DNA from: JBFXAM01 sp050184295
GTDB taxonomy: Bacteria; Planctomycetota; Phycisphaerae; UBA1845; Fen-1342
Assembly (NCBI GenBank): GCA_050184295.1
Contig: JBFXAM010000127.1
Location: forward strand, 1-13,219
Length of the DNA: 13,219 bases
Reading direction: 5' to 3'
The position numbers were made by a program, and so were the translations under genes. Shown here piece by piece: positions 5,960 to 13,205 of the stretch. How positions within the stretch are numbered: the stretch's first letter is position 1; each line of letters begins with the position of its first letter. The notes below the pieces were generated by a model that saw only the letters and a program-made list of their open reading frames with translations, was not told the origin of the DNA and did no database searches.

Positions 5960-6769
5960 TCAGCAGTCCGGCATTCGCACGTAGAGCGGCGCCTCGTCCA
6001 CGTCGGCGAATCCGAGCTTTCGATAGACGGAGTGGCCGGCGGGCGACGACTGCAACACGCCCACGCGATAGCCCAGCGCGTGAACCCGCCGCAGCGGCTC
6101 CGCGGTCGCGTGAGCGCCGAGCCCCCGCCCGCGCTCTTCCGGGATCGTCGAGACGCAGTAGACCCCCGCGACGCCGTCGGCCAGGAACACAAGCGACGTG
6201 CCGACCATCCGACCGTCCTTGTGCACGGCGAAGAACTGAACGGGCGCGTCCGGAGCCGTCGTCGCGCGGACAGCGTTCGGCGAGAAGGCCTCGGCTACGC
6301 CGTACGGAAGTTCATAGCCGGCCGCGAACGCGCGGGTCCACGCGGCGCCGTCGCTGCCGGCGCCAACGCGCGTGAGAGCATACCCCTCGGGCAAGCCGGT
6401 GGGCGCGAGCGCGTCAATCTCGACCGCCATTGCCGGCATGGCCTCGTGCCGCTCGAACGCGTGTGCGTTCAGACACTCGTTCACGGCCTCCGAGACGCGC
6501 CCCGGGACCAGCACCGCCGCCGGCGCGCCGCACGTCAGCAGCGGGTCTATCGCAGCCTGCACGCCGGCGAGGTTGCTGCCGTCGGACACGATCGCGACGT
6601 TGCCGAACGGGTGCGGCTCGCCGGTCACGAGTCGCACGTATCCGGGCTCGGCGGCGACCCGCGGTCCGTGCAGCAGGCGACGAAACGCGCTCTCGATGTG
6701 CCGGGCCGCGACCGGACCCACCCGCGGGCCCAAGCTGGCGATGGAGTCGTGAGGACTTCGCTGATTCAT
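5960..6769 (-). CDS. GNAT-family N-acetyltransferase
   Basis: 269 residues, cytosolic. The C-terminal half (about 125-265) is a GNAT fold. Motif A, the acetyl-CoA pyrophosphate loop, is visible as VSTIPEERGRGLGAHA (206-221, with R213-G-R-G-L-G218), and motif B follows as VLQSSPAGHSVYRKLGF (238-254). The strand before it, GTSLVFLADGVAGVYCV, is typical. The N-terminal half (1-120) is not a recognisable GNAT and may be a degenerate second acetyltransferase domain, as in many two-domain members. The substrate cannot be told. ATG 6767-6769 fits the length and is preceded by purine-rich GGGGAGACAGGG, although spacing from the best core is not ideal. The frame stays open 50 codons further upstream, but that part is Arg-rich and unlike protein. 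It is the first gene of an operon with DUF1810, transcribed divergently from the tricorn gene. Confidence 0.85.
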   Translation of the reverse strand: MNQRSPHDSIASLGPRVGPVAARHIESAFRRLLHGPRVAAEPGYVRLVTGEPHPFGNVAIVSDGSNLAGVQAAIDPLLTCGAPAAVLVPGRVSEAVNECLNAHAFERHEAMPAMAVEIDALAPTGLPEGYALTRVGAGSDGAAWTRAFAAGYELPYGVAEAFSPNAVRATTAPDAPVQFFAVHKDGRMVGTSLVFLADGVAGVYCVSTIPEERGRGLGAHATAEPLRRVHALGYRVGVLQSSPAGHSVYRKLGFADVDEAPLYVRMPDC

Positions 6770-7130
6770 GACCCTGTCTCCCCGGGCGCGCCGCGCGTTC
6801 GCCCGCCGACCGAGCTCGCGCGGCACGGCATCAGGTCCGCGGCCGCCCGCCGAACGACGACGCCCCGCAAGGCGCGTGCTGCGATTTTCGCCGAAGGGAG
6901 CCGCGAATGAAACCCGCATTCACCGCCAACCGCCGCCATTCGACACACGTACGCACGGGCGGCACGCGGTCGCTCCGGTCGCCGATGGCGGGGCCAGGCG
7001 CCGGACCGACGAACGAAGCGACCTGCGAGTCGCGGGCGCAGAGGTCCGGGCGCTGCGCGGCGAGTGTCGCCCGTATCGCGCGCCCCGTCGTTTTCTGTCG
7101 CGAGCGGTTCTCGACCGAACGGCTGCGCCC

Positions 7131-7136
7131 TAGAAT
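7131..7136 (+). promoter_or_regulatory. Candidate -10 box TAGAAT of the tricorn unit
   Basis: TAGAAT matches the -10 consensus at 5 of 6 positions and would start transcription near 7143, giving a leader of about 38 nt. TTCTCG (7108-7113) lies 17 nt upstream but agrees poorly with a -35 box. The following bases ATCGCGG repeat the context seen at 200-210. Confidence 0.45.
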
Positions 7137-7168
7137 CGCGGCTCCATTGGCAGATTCCGAGGCAAGGA

Positions 7169-7180
7169 GAGATCGATCTC
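7169..7180 (+). promoter_or_regulatory. 12-bp palindrome between and overlapping the tricorn SD and start codon
   Basis: GAGATCGATCTC is a perfect palindrome that overlaps the end of the Shine-Dalgarno AAGGAGA (7164-7170) and abuts the ATG at 7181. On RNA it could fold as a 4-bp stem with a TCGA loop, partly hiding the ribosome site. On DNA it could be a repressor site. The position is notable, but 12-bp palindromes also arise by chance. Confidence 0.3.
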
Positions 7181-10100
7181 ATGAGTTCCGGTTTCAATTC
7201 GCGCCGCCCGGCCGGCGCCGGCGCGGTCCTCGTTTCTTTGTCGGTCTGCGGCTTGGCAATCATCGGACTTGGCGGCGCCCCGCTCGCGCTCGCCGACGTG
7301 AAGCCCCACGCCGGCATGCTCCGTTTCCCGGATGTCAGCGCCACCCACGTTGCGTTCTGCTACGCCAACGATATCTGGATCGTCCCGCGCGAAGGCGGCG
7401 TCGCCACGCCCCTCGCCAGCCCACCGGGCCCGGAGATGTTCCCGCGCTTCAGTTCCGACGGGCAGACGATCGCGTACATGGGCAACTACGACGGCAACCG
7501 CGACGTCTACACGATCCCCCTCGCCGGCGGCGTCCCCACGCGCATCACTCACCATCCCGCCGCCGAGACCGTCTGCGACTGGACCCCCGACGGACGCCTG
7601 CTCTTCTACACCAACGGCTTCGGCGGCCTTGCCCGCCAGCAGCAACTGTTCACCGTGGCGGCGGCAGGAGGGCTGCCCGAGCAAGTCGGCGTCCCCTACG
7701 GCACCAACGGCGCGATCACGAAGCTGCCCGACGGCCGACGCCTCCTCGCCTACACGCCGCACACCACCGACTTTCGCACGTGGAAGCGCTACCGCGGCGG
7801 GATGGCGACCGACATCTGGGTGTTCGACCTCGACCAGAAGACATCGCGGCAAATCACCAACTGGGAAGGCACGGACACGATCCCGATGTGGATCGGCTCG
7901 ACGGTGTACTACCTCTGCGACAGCGGACCTGAGCATCGGCTGAACGTCTGGTCGTTCGATCTGACGAGCGGCCGACGGGAGCAAATCACCGAGTTCAAGG
8001 AATTCGACGTCAAGTTCCCGGCGGTGGGTCCGGGACCGGACGGCGGCGGCGAGATTGTCTTTCAGATCGGCGCGGAGCTGCGCCTGCTCGATCCGCGAAC
8101 GCGCCAGTCGCGCGTCCTCGACGTGACGATTCCCGGCGATCGGCCCACCATCCGTCCGCGGAACGTCGACGCCGCCAAGTTCCTCGCCAACTGGCGCCTC
8201 TCGCCCACCGGCAAGCGCGCCGTCATCGAGGCCCGCGGCGACGTCTGGACCGTCCCCGCGCAGAAGGGCTCCGCTTACAACCTCACGCGCAGCAGCGGCG
8301 TCGCCGACCGCGACCCCGCGTGGAGCCCCGACGGAAACCTGATCGCGTACTTCTCCGACACGAGCGGCGAATACGAGCTCTACGTGCGACCCGCCGACGG
8401 CGCCGGCGAACCCCGCCGCCTCACCCATGGCAGCACGACCTACTATTACTCGCCCAACTGGTCGCCGGATTCGAAGCTCATCGCGTTCACCGACAAGGCC
8501 GGCAACATCTTCCTGCACACGCTCGCCACCGGCGCGACCGCCAAGATCGACACCGAGCCGTGGTCGAACCAACCGCCGCTCGCGTGGTCGCACGATTCCG
8601 GCTGGCTGGCCTACGCGAAGAACGGCGACAATCAACAAACCGCGATCTGGCTTTACGACGTGCGCGAAGCGCAGCTCCACCAGGTCACGTCGGGACGATT
8701 CAACGACGTAGCGCCCGTGTTTGATCGCAAGGGCGAGCGCCTCTACTTCATCAGCCACCGCGAGTTCAGTCGCCCGATCTACGAGGATCTCGGCACGACG
8801 TTTGTGTACACCAACATGGCGCAGGTGCTCTGCGTCCCGCTGCGCGCCGACCTGGCCTCGCCCCTCGCGCCGAAGAGCGACGAGGAGGAGATGAAGTCCG
8901 ACGCCGCGACGACTCAACCCGCGACCGCGCCGACGACTGCGACGACGCCCGTCACGCAGAGCGCCGACACCGCCACCCAGCCCGGCGATTCCGCCACGCA
9001 GCCGACGGACGCGGTGAAGGTCGTGAAGATCGACCTCGAAGGCTTCGAGGCGCGCGCCGTCGAGCTGCCGATCAAGCGCGGCCAACTCGGCGCGCTCGGC
9101 GTCAATCACGAGGGCAAGCTGCTCTACGTGCGCAGCAGCCGCGGCGACGACGCGCCCCCGAGCCTCAAGATCCTCGACCTCGACGACGACAAGCGCGAGG
9201 AGAAGACGGTGCTCGACGGCGTCGGCGGCTATGCGATCTCCGCGGACGCCAGGAAGCTCCTTGTCCGCAAGGACGATGTGTGGGCGGTCATCGACGCGGC
9301 GCCCGATCAGAAGCTCGAAAAGCCGATGTCGCTCGCGACCCTGACCGTGCAGGTCGCGCCGCGCGACGAATGGAAGCAGATCTTCGTCGAGGCCTGGCGA
9401 ATCCAGCGCGACTTCTTTTACGACCCGCACATGCACGGCGTCGATTGGCCCGCGATGCGCACGCGCTACGCCGCGATGCTCGACGACTGCGTCTCGCGCG
9501 AGGACGTGAACTACGTGATCGCCGAGATGATCAGCGAGATCAACGTCGGCCACGCGTATGTGCTCGGGTCCGGCGACGTCGAAGGTCAACCCAGCATGTC
9601 GGTCGGCATGCCCGGCTGCGACTTCGAGCTTGTGAACGGCGCGTATCGGATCAAGACGATCCACCGCGGCGCGCCGTGGGATTCCGACGCGCGCGGGCCG
9701 CTCGGCCAGCCCGGCGTGAACGTCAAGGAAGGCGACTACCTGCTGGCGGTGAACCGCGCCCCGCTCGACCCGACCCGCGACCCATGGGCGGCGTTCCAGG
9801 GCCTCGCCGGCCGAACCGTCAGCCTCACGATCGCCGACCGTCCGATCGCGTGGAGCGACGTCGCGCGCATCCCGAGCACCACCCAGCCCGCCACGATCGA
9901 CGGCGCGCGCGTCCGCGAAGTGATCGTCGAGCTCCCCGGCAGCGAAAGCGACCTGCGCTATCGCGCCTACATCGAAGGCAAGCGCGCCTACGTCGACCAG
10001 AAATCCGGCGGCAAGGTCGGGTACCTCTACGTCCCCAACACCGGCGTCGACGGACAGAACAACCTCTTCCGCCAGTTCTACGGCCAGATCGACAAGGCCG

Positions 10101-10639
10101 CCCTCATCATCGACGAGCGCTGGAACGGCGGCGGGCAGATTCCCACCCGCTTCATCGAACTCCTCAACCGACCCGTCACCAACTACTGGGCCCGCCGCGA
10201 CGGCAAGGACTGGACCTGGCCGCCCGACTCGCACCAGGGGCCCAAGTGCATGCTCATCAACGGCCTCGCCGGCTCCGGCGGCGACATGTTCCCCTGGCTT
10301 TTCCGCTTCAATCAGCTCGGCAAGCTCATCGGCATGCGAACCTGGGGCGGCCTCGTCGGCATCTCCGGAAACCCCGGCTTCATCGACGGCGGCGGAAGCA
10401 GCGCGCCAACCTTCGCCTTCTACGAAAAAGACGGCACCTGGGGCGTCGAGGGCCACGGCGTCGACCCCGACATCGAGGTCATCGACGATCCCGCGAAGAT
10501 GATCGACGGCGGCGACCCGCAGCTCGACGCCGCCATCGCCCTCATGCTCGCCGAGATTCAGAAAAACCCCTACGCTCCGCCCCAACGACCCGCGTATCCC
10601 GATCGCAGCGGCATGGGTCTCAAGCCCGAAGACAAGTAA
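7181..10639 (+). CDS. Secreted tricorn-type S41 serine protease
   Basis: 1152 residues. A signal peptide (1-38, ending LALA|DV) sends it across the cytoplasmic membrane, unlike the cytosolic archaeal tricorn that trims proteasome products. From 39 to about 565 come PD40/WD40-like blades (HPAAETVCDWTPDGRLLFYT, DRDPAWSPDGNLIAYFSD, SPNWSPDSKLIAFTDKAGNI) forming the two propellers that gate substrate entry. A Thr/Gln/Pro-rich linker follows (about 572-607), interrupting the last blades. The C1 helical domain starts near 727, a PDZ domain spans about 807-887 and the S41 domain about 940-1127. The catalytic residues are visible: His791 in NVGHAY, Ser1032 in GSGGD and Glu1090 in WGVEGHG. The residue before the His is Gly790, where Thermoplasma tricorn has Ser745. 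The residue after the nucleophile is Gly1033, where it has Asp966, a determinant of cleavage after basic residues, so specificity probably differs. The start is set by AAGGAGA (7164-7170) and the signal peptide. It is followed 37 nt later by the TPR membrane protein, likely one operon. Confidence 0.92.
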   Translation: MSSGFNSRRPAGAGAVLVSLSVCGLAIIGLGGAPLALADVKPHAGMLRFPDVSATHVAFCYANDIWIVPREGGVATPLASPPGPEMFPRFSSDGQTIAYMGNYDGNRDVYTIPLAGGVPTRITHHPAAETVCDWTPDGRLLFYTNGFGGLARQQQLFTVAAAGGLPEQVGVPYGTNGAITKLPDGRRLLAYTPHTTDFRTWKRYRGGMATDIWVFDLDQKTSRQITNWEGTDTIPMWIGSTVYYLCDSGPEHRLNVWSFDLTSGRREQITEFKEFDVKFPAVGPGPDGGGEIVFQIGAELRLLDPRTRQSRVLDVTIPGDRPTIRPRNVDAAKFLANWRLSPTGKRAVIEARGDVWTVPAQKGSAYNLTRSSGVADRDPAWSPDGNLIAYFSDTSGEYELYVRPADGAGEPRRLTHGSTTYYYSPNWSPDSKLIAFTDKAGNIFLHTLATGATAKIDTEPWSNQPPLAWSHDSGWLAYAKNGDNQQTAIWLYDVREAQLHQVTSGRFNDVAPVFDRKGERLYFISHREFSRPIYEDLGTTFVYTNMAQVLCVPLRADLASPLAPKSDEEEMKSDAATTQPATAPTTATTPVTQSADTATQPGDSATQPTDAVKVVKIDLEGFEARAVELPIKRGQLGALGVNHEGKLLYVRSSRGDDAPPSLKILDLDDDKREEKTVLDGVGGYAISADARKLLVRKDDVWAVIDAAPDQKLEKPMSLATLTVQVAPRDEWKQIFVEAWRIQRDFFYDPHMHGVDWPAMRTRYAAMLDDCVSREDVNYVIAEMISEINVGHAYVLGSGDVEGQPSMSVGMPGCDFELVNGAYRIKTIHRGAPWDSDARGPLGQPGVNVKEGDYLLAVNRAPLDPTRDPWAAFQGLAGRTVSLTIADRPIAWSDVARIPSTTQPATIDGARVREVIVELPGSESDLRYRAYIEGKRAYVDQKSGGKVGYLYVPNTGVDGQNNLFRQFYGQIDKAALIIDERWNGGGQIPTRFIELLNRPVTNYWARRDGKDWTWPPDSHQGPKCMLINGLAGSGGDMFPWLFRFNQLGKLIGMRTWGGLVGISGNPGFIDGGGSSAPTFAFYEKDGTWGVEGHGVDPDIEVIDDPAKMIDGGDPQLDAAIALMLAEIQKNPYAPPQRPAYPDRSGMGLKPEDK
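8894..9001 (+). other. Thr-Gln-Pro-rich linker inside the tricorn gene
   Basis: Codons about 572-607 encode a low-complexity, probably disordered segment with recurring TQ(P/S) units (TTQPAT, VTQSAD, ATQPGD, ATQPTD) between propeller blades. It is not part of the tricorn fold and looks like a lineage-specific insertion or expanded loop. A similar TTQPAT occurs after the PDZ domain, and ATQP occurs at the end of the next protein. Confidence 0.7.
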
Positions 10640-10676
10640 CGGCGCGCGAGTCGACGCGGCGACACGGGGCGAGCCC

Positions 10677-12986
10677 ATGAGCACGCTTTCGGAACTTCAA
10701 TCCGCATCGACGGCGCGCGCCTGTCTGCGCTTCGCGCCGCTGCTTGTCGTGCTCGCGGGCACGCTCGTTTACCTGAACAGCCTCGGCAACGCGTTCGTGT
10801 TCGACGACTTCTCCAGCATCGTCCACAACGAGCATCTGCGCAGCCTCCTTCCGCTCTCGCAGTCCCTCACGGCGCCCGCCGGCACCGGCGCCAGCGGCCG
10901 GCCCGTGGTCGCATTTTCCCTCGCGCTCAATTACGCGATCGGCGGACTCGACGCGGTCGGGTTCCACGCCTTCAACCTGATCGTGCACGTCGCGACGGGG
11001 CTGCTGCTCTACGGCTTGCTTCGACGCACGCTCGGGCTCGCGCTCCAGCAGCCGCATGCCGCCGGGCGTGCAAGTCCAGCGGCTCCCGCATCCGGCTCCT
11101 TTGCGTCGGCATTCGCGGCGCCGCCCGCCGGGCCCGCGCTCGATCCCGCGATCAGCGCCGCGGTCCTCGCGTTGGTCGCGTCGCTGCTGTGGATCGTCCA
11201 CCCGCTGCACACCAACACGCTCAATCACGTCGTCTATCGCAACGAGATGCTGGCGGCGTGCTTCTACCTGCTCACGCTCTACGCGCTGCTCCGGGGTGCG
11301 ACCGGCGGTGGCGCCGGCGCCTACGTCGTCGCGATCGTCGCGTGCGCGCTCGGCATGGGAAGCAAGGAAGTGATGGTGTCCGCCCCGATCGTGGCGCTGG
11401 CGTTCGATCGGCTGTTCCTCGCGCCGAGCTGGAGCGAGCTGCTGCGCCGCCGCCGCTGGGTCCATCTCGCGCTCTTCGCGACGTGGGGCGTGCTTTGGGC
11501 GTCCATGCTCTCCGGCCATCGCGGCACAACCGTCGGCTTCGAGCGCGAAGTCACGCCCGTGCAGTACGCGCTCACCCAACTCGGCGTGGTGGCCCATTAC
11601 CTCCGGTTAAGCGTCTGGCCGGCGCCGCTCGTGCTCGACGCGCACGACTGGCCGATCGCCCGCTCGCTCACGCAGCTCGGCGCCGCGGCGCTGGTCGTCC
11701 CCGCGTTCCTCGTGCTGACCGTTTGGCAGCTCATCCGCAACCCGCGCGTGGGCTTCCCGCTCGCCGCTTTCTTTGCGATCCTCGCGCCGACGTCGAGCTT
11801 TATCCCGCTCACCGGCGCGGTCGTCGGCACCCATCGCATGTACCTGCCGCTTGCGATCGCGATCACGCTCATCGTGCTGGCCGCGTGGAGCGCGCTGCGC
11901 AGCGCCGGGCCGCGCGCCGCGCTGGGGGCGATCGCGGGTGTCGCGACGCTTCTCGCGTTCGCATTCGGCGCGATCACGATGCTGCGCAATCCGGTCTTCG
12001 CCAGCGAACGAACGCTGTGGCGCGATGTGGTCGAGAAACGCCCCGACAACATCCGCGCCCGCTTCAATCTCGGGGTCGCCGCCCTCGAGGTCGGCGATGT
12101 CGACGAAGCGTTGCCGCACCTTGAACGCGCCGCCCGCGCGCTGCCCGACAACCCGGTGATCCGCTCGCACTACGGCTCCGCGCTCGCCCGCGCCGGCCGC
12201 ACCGCCGAGGCCGCCGACCTGCTTGCCGCGGTCGTCGCGGCAAACCCGTCCGACTTCGGTGCGACGAACAGCCTCGCGCGCGTCCGTCTTCAGCAAGGCC
12301 GGTTCCGCGAAGCCGCGGACCTGCTCCGCCGCCTCGCGGACGCGCTACCAAACGATGGCGCCGTGCATGCGGACCTTGGCCGCGCGTTGCTCGCCGGCGG
12401 CGATCTCGACGACGCCGCTCGCGCGCTGGAAACGGCGCGCCGACTGGATCCGACGAACCCGTGGGTCTACGCGACAGCGGGACTTCTCGCGCTCCAGCAG
12501 CGCGACATCGACGCCGCCCGCGACCAGCTCCTCCAGGCCGTGGAGCGCGCCCCGCGCGATCCCGATATCCTGCTCGCCTGCGGCGCAGCGCTCGCCGGCG
12601 CCGAGCGCATGGCGGACGCCGCCCCGATCCTCAAGCGCTTCGTCGCGCTGCGCCCGGACGCGATCCCGATCCTCTGCCAGCTCGCCGCGGTGCTCGCCAC
12701 CAGCAGCGACGCGCAGGTCCGCGATCCCGCGGAGGCCGTCCGCCTCGCCGAGCGCGCCGTGCAACTCACCGCTGCCCGTCAGCCGGTTCCACTCGACACC
12801 CTTGGAATCGCCTACGCGTCCGCCGGCCGATTCGACGATGCGATCCGCGCGACCGAGCGCGCCCTCCAGATCGTGCGGCAGATCGGCAATGCGGAAATGG
12901 CGACGCCGATCGAGGAGCGCCTCGCCGGCTACCGCGAGCAGCGCCCTTACGTGCCGCGCGCCGCAACCCAGCCCAAGGCGCCCTGA
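10677..12986 (+). CDS. Membrane GT-C glycosyltransferase-like protein with C-terminal TPR domain (TMTC-like)
   Basis: 769 residues. The N-terminal half (about 15-440) has some ten hydrophobic helices. The first external loop carries FVFDDFSSIV (D43-D44), where GT-C enzymes keep an acidic catalytic motif. Other landmarks of this family are GRPVVAFSLALNYAIGG (74-90), HPLHTNTLNHVVYRNEML (175-192) and SSFIPLTG...HRMYLPLAI (373-394). The second half (about 450-735) consists of tandem tetratricopeptide repeats, seven or more (for example RARFNLGVAALEVGDVDEAL and VYATAGLLALQQRDIDAAR). The layout matches eukaryotic TMTC O-mannosyltransferases and their many bacterial relatives, which probably use a lipid-linked sugar to modify exported proteins; activity here is inferred. 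An Ala/Pro-rich insertion (122-155) enlarges a loop. ATG 10677 has only a weak GGGGCGAG before it. It lies 37 nt after the tricorn stop, so translation probably depends on that operon. It ends RAATQPKAP. Confidence 0.82.
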   Translation: MSTLSELQSASTARACLRFAPLLVVLAGTLVYLNSLGNAFVFDDFSSIVHNEHLRSLLPLSQSLTAPAGTGASGRPVVAFSLALNYAIGGLDAVGFHAFNLIVHVATGLLLYGLLRRTLGLALQQPHAAGRASPAAPASGSFASAFAAPPAGPALDPAISAAVLALVASLLWIVHPLHTNTLNHVVYRNEMLAACFYLLTLYALLRGATGGGAGAYVVAIVACALGMGSKEVMVSAPIVALAFDRLFLAPSWSELLRRRRWVHLALFATWGVLWASMLSGHRGTTVGFEREVTPVQYALTQLGVVAHYLRLSVWPAPLVLDAHDWPIARSLTQLGAAALVVPAFLVLTVWQLIRNPRVGFPLAAFFAILAPTSSFIPLTGAVVGTHRMYLPLAIAITLIVLAAWSALRSAGPRAALGAIAGVATLLAFAFGAITMLRNPVFASERTLWRDVVEKRPDNIRARFNLGVAALEVGDVDEALPHLERAARALPDNPVIRSHYGSALARAGRTAEAADLLAAVVAANPSDFGATNSLARVRLQQGRFREAADLLRRLADALPNDGAVHADLGRALLAGGDLDDAARALETARRLDPTNPWVYATAGLLALQQRDIDAARDQLLQAVERAPRDPDILLACGAALAGAERMADAAPILKRFVALRPDAIPILCQLAAVLATSSDAQVRDPAEAVRLAERAVQLTAARQPVPLDTLGIAYASAGRFDDAIRATERALQIVRQIGNAEMATPIEERLAGYREQRPYVPRAATQPKAP

Positions 12987-13137
12987 TCGGCCGCGTTCGC
13001 CCGGCATGCCGCACCCGGACACCGTCGGGGGCGCGCCCGCCGATCAGAACCCGCCGCGCCCAGCAGCGGGCCTGAATCGTGCGTCGGGACCGATGTGTGC
13101 GGCGGGCCGCGCGCCGCCGGACACGGCCGACTCGCCC

Positions 13138-13143
13138 TATAAT
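13138..13143 (+). promoter_or_regulatory. Perfect -10 box TATAAT between the inverted-repeat arms
   Basis: TATAAT is an exact consensus match on the + strand in otherwise very GC-rich DNA, preceded by CGCCC as at the tricorn box. The best upstream match, CGGACA (13118-13123), is only 14 nt away and makes a poor -35. Transcription would begin near 13150 and reach the arm-2 hairpin within about 30 nt. Confidence 0.5.
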
Positions 13144-13179
13144 TGCCTTGTTGATCGTGTGTGCGACACGTGCTTCGGG

Positions 13180-13205
13180 CCCGCCGCTGGGCGCGGCGGG
13201 TTCTG
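13180..13205 (+). terminator. Terminator-like hairpin in arm 2 of the inverted repeat
   Basis: A perfect 8-bp GC stem with a 5-nt loop, extendable by two G-T wobbles and a G-C pair, is followed by a very short TTCT tract. This is as close to an intrinsic terminator as the window offers. A small second hairpin, CGTGT (13156-13160) with ACACG (13166-13170), precedes it. Whether it ends the operon on its left or acts as an attenuator for a gene beyond the window cannot be decided. Confidence 0.4.

Larger units (their letters stand above)
6770..7180. other. 411-nt divergent intergenic region between the GNAT operon and the tricorn unit
   Basis: This region must hold promoters for both directions. 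A candidate -10 box for the tricorn gene is at 7131-7136. No -10-like hexamer is evident for the GNAT operon on the minus strand. An ATG at 6907 follows a reasonable AGGGAG site and opens a frame, but its product is Arg-rich, resembles nothing and runs on as an overlap deep into the tricorn gene, so it is not called. Confidence 0.5.
13045..13205. repeat. Long inverted repeat: two 32-nt hairpin-forming arms 97 nt apart
   Basis: Arm 1 (13045-13076, beginning CAGAACCCGCCGC) and the reverse complement of arm 2 (13174-13205, ending GGCGGGTTCTG) agree at 30 of 32 positions; the differences are at 13177 and 13185. Each arm is itself a hairpin. Arm 2 has a perfect 8-bp stem, CCCGCCGC (13180-13187) with GCGGCGGG (13193-13200), and a TGGGC loop. 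Arm 1 has the same stem with one mismatch (13050-13057 with 13063-13070). The loops and flanks match only in inverted orientation, so these are true inverted copies. The element starts 59 nt after the stop of the TPR gene. It could be a REP/BIME- or MITE-like element or a pair of opposed terminators. No clear target-site duplication is seen. Confidence 0.8.

Noticed and set aside
5938..6192. N-terminal extension of the DUF1810 frame
   Set aside because: It overlaps the end of the GNAT gene out of frame, and the family similarity and a good Shine-Dalgarno both point to the start at 5937.
6907..7932. 341-codon plus-strand frame with a reasonable ribosome site (AGGGAG) before ATG 6907
   Set aside because: Most of it overlaps the tricorn gene out of frame, and the product is Arg/Pro/His-rich with no homology visible. 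A short leader peptide starting at 6907 cannot be excluded, but nothing supports it.
7130..10684. 1184-codon open frame on the minus strand opposite the tricorn gene
   Set aside because: It mirrors the tricorn gene almost end to end. The product is Arg/Ala/Val/Asp-rich without any family motif, a known side effect of high GC at third codon positions.
10620..11597. 325-codon minus-strand frame over the GT-C part of the TPR gene
   Set aside because: It is rich in Arg and Glu, lacks motifs and lies fully over a gene with clear family features.
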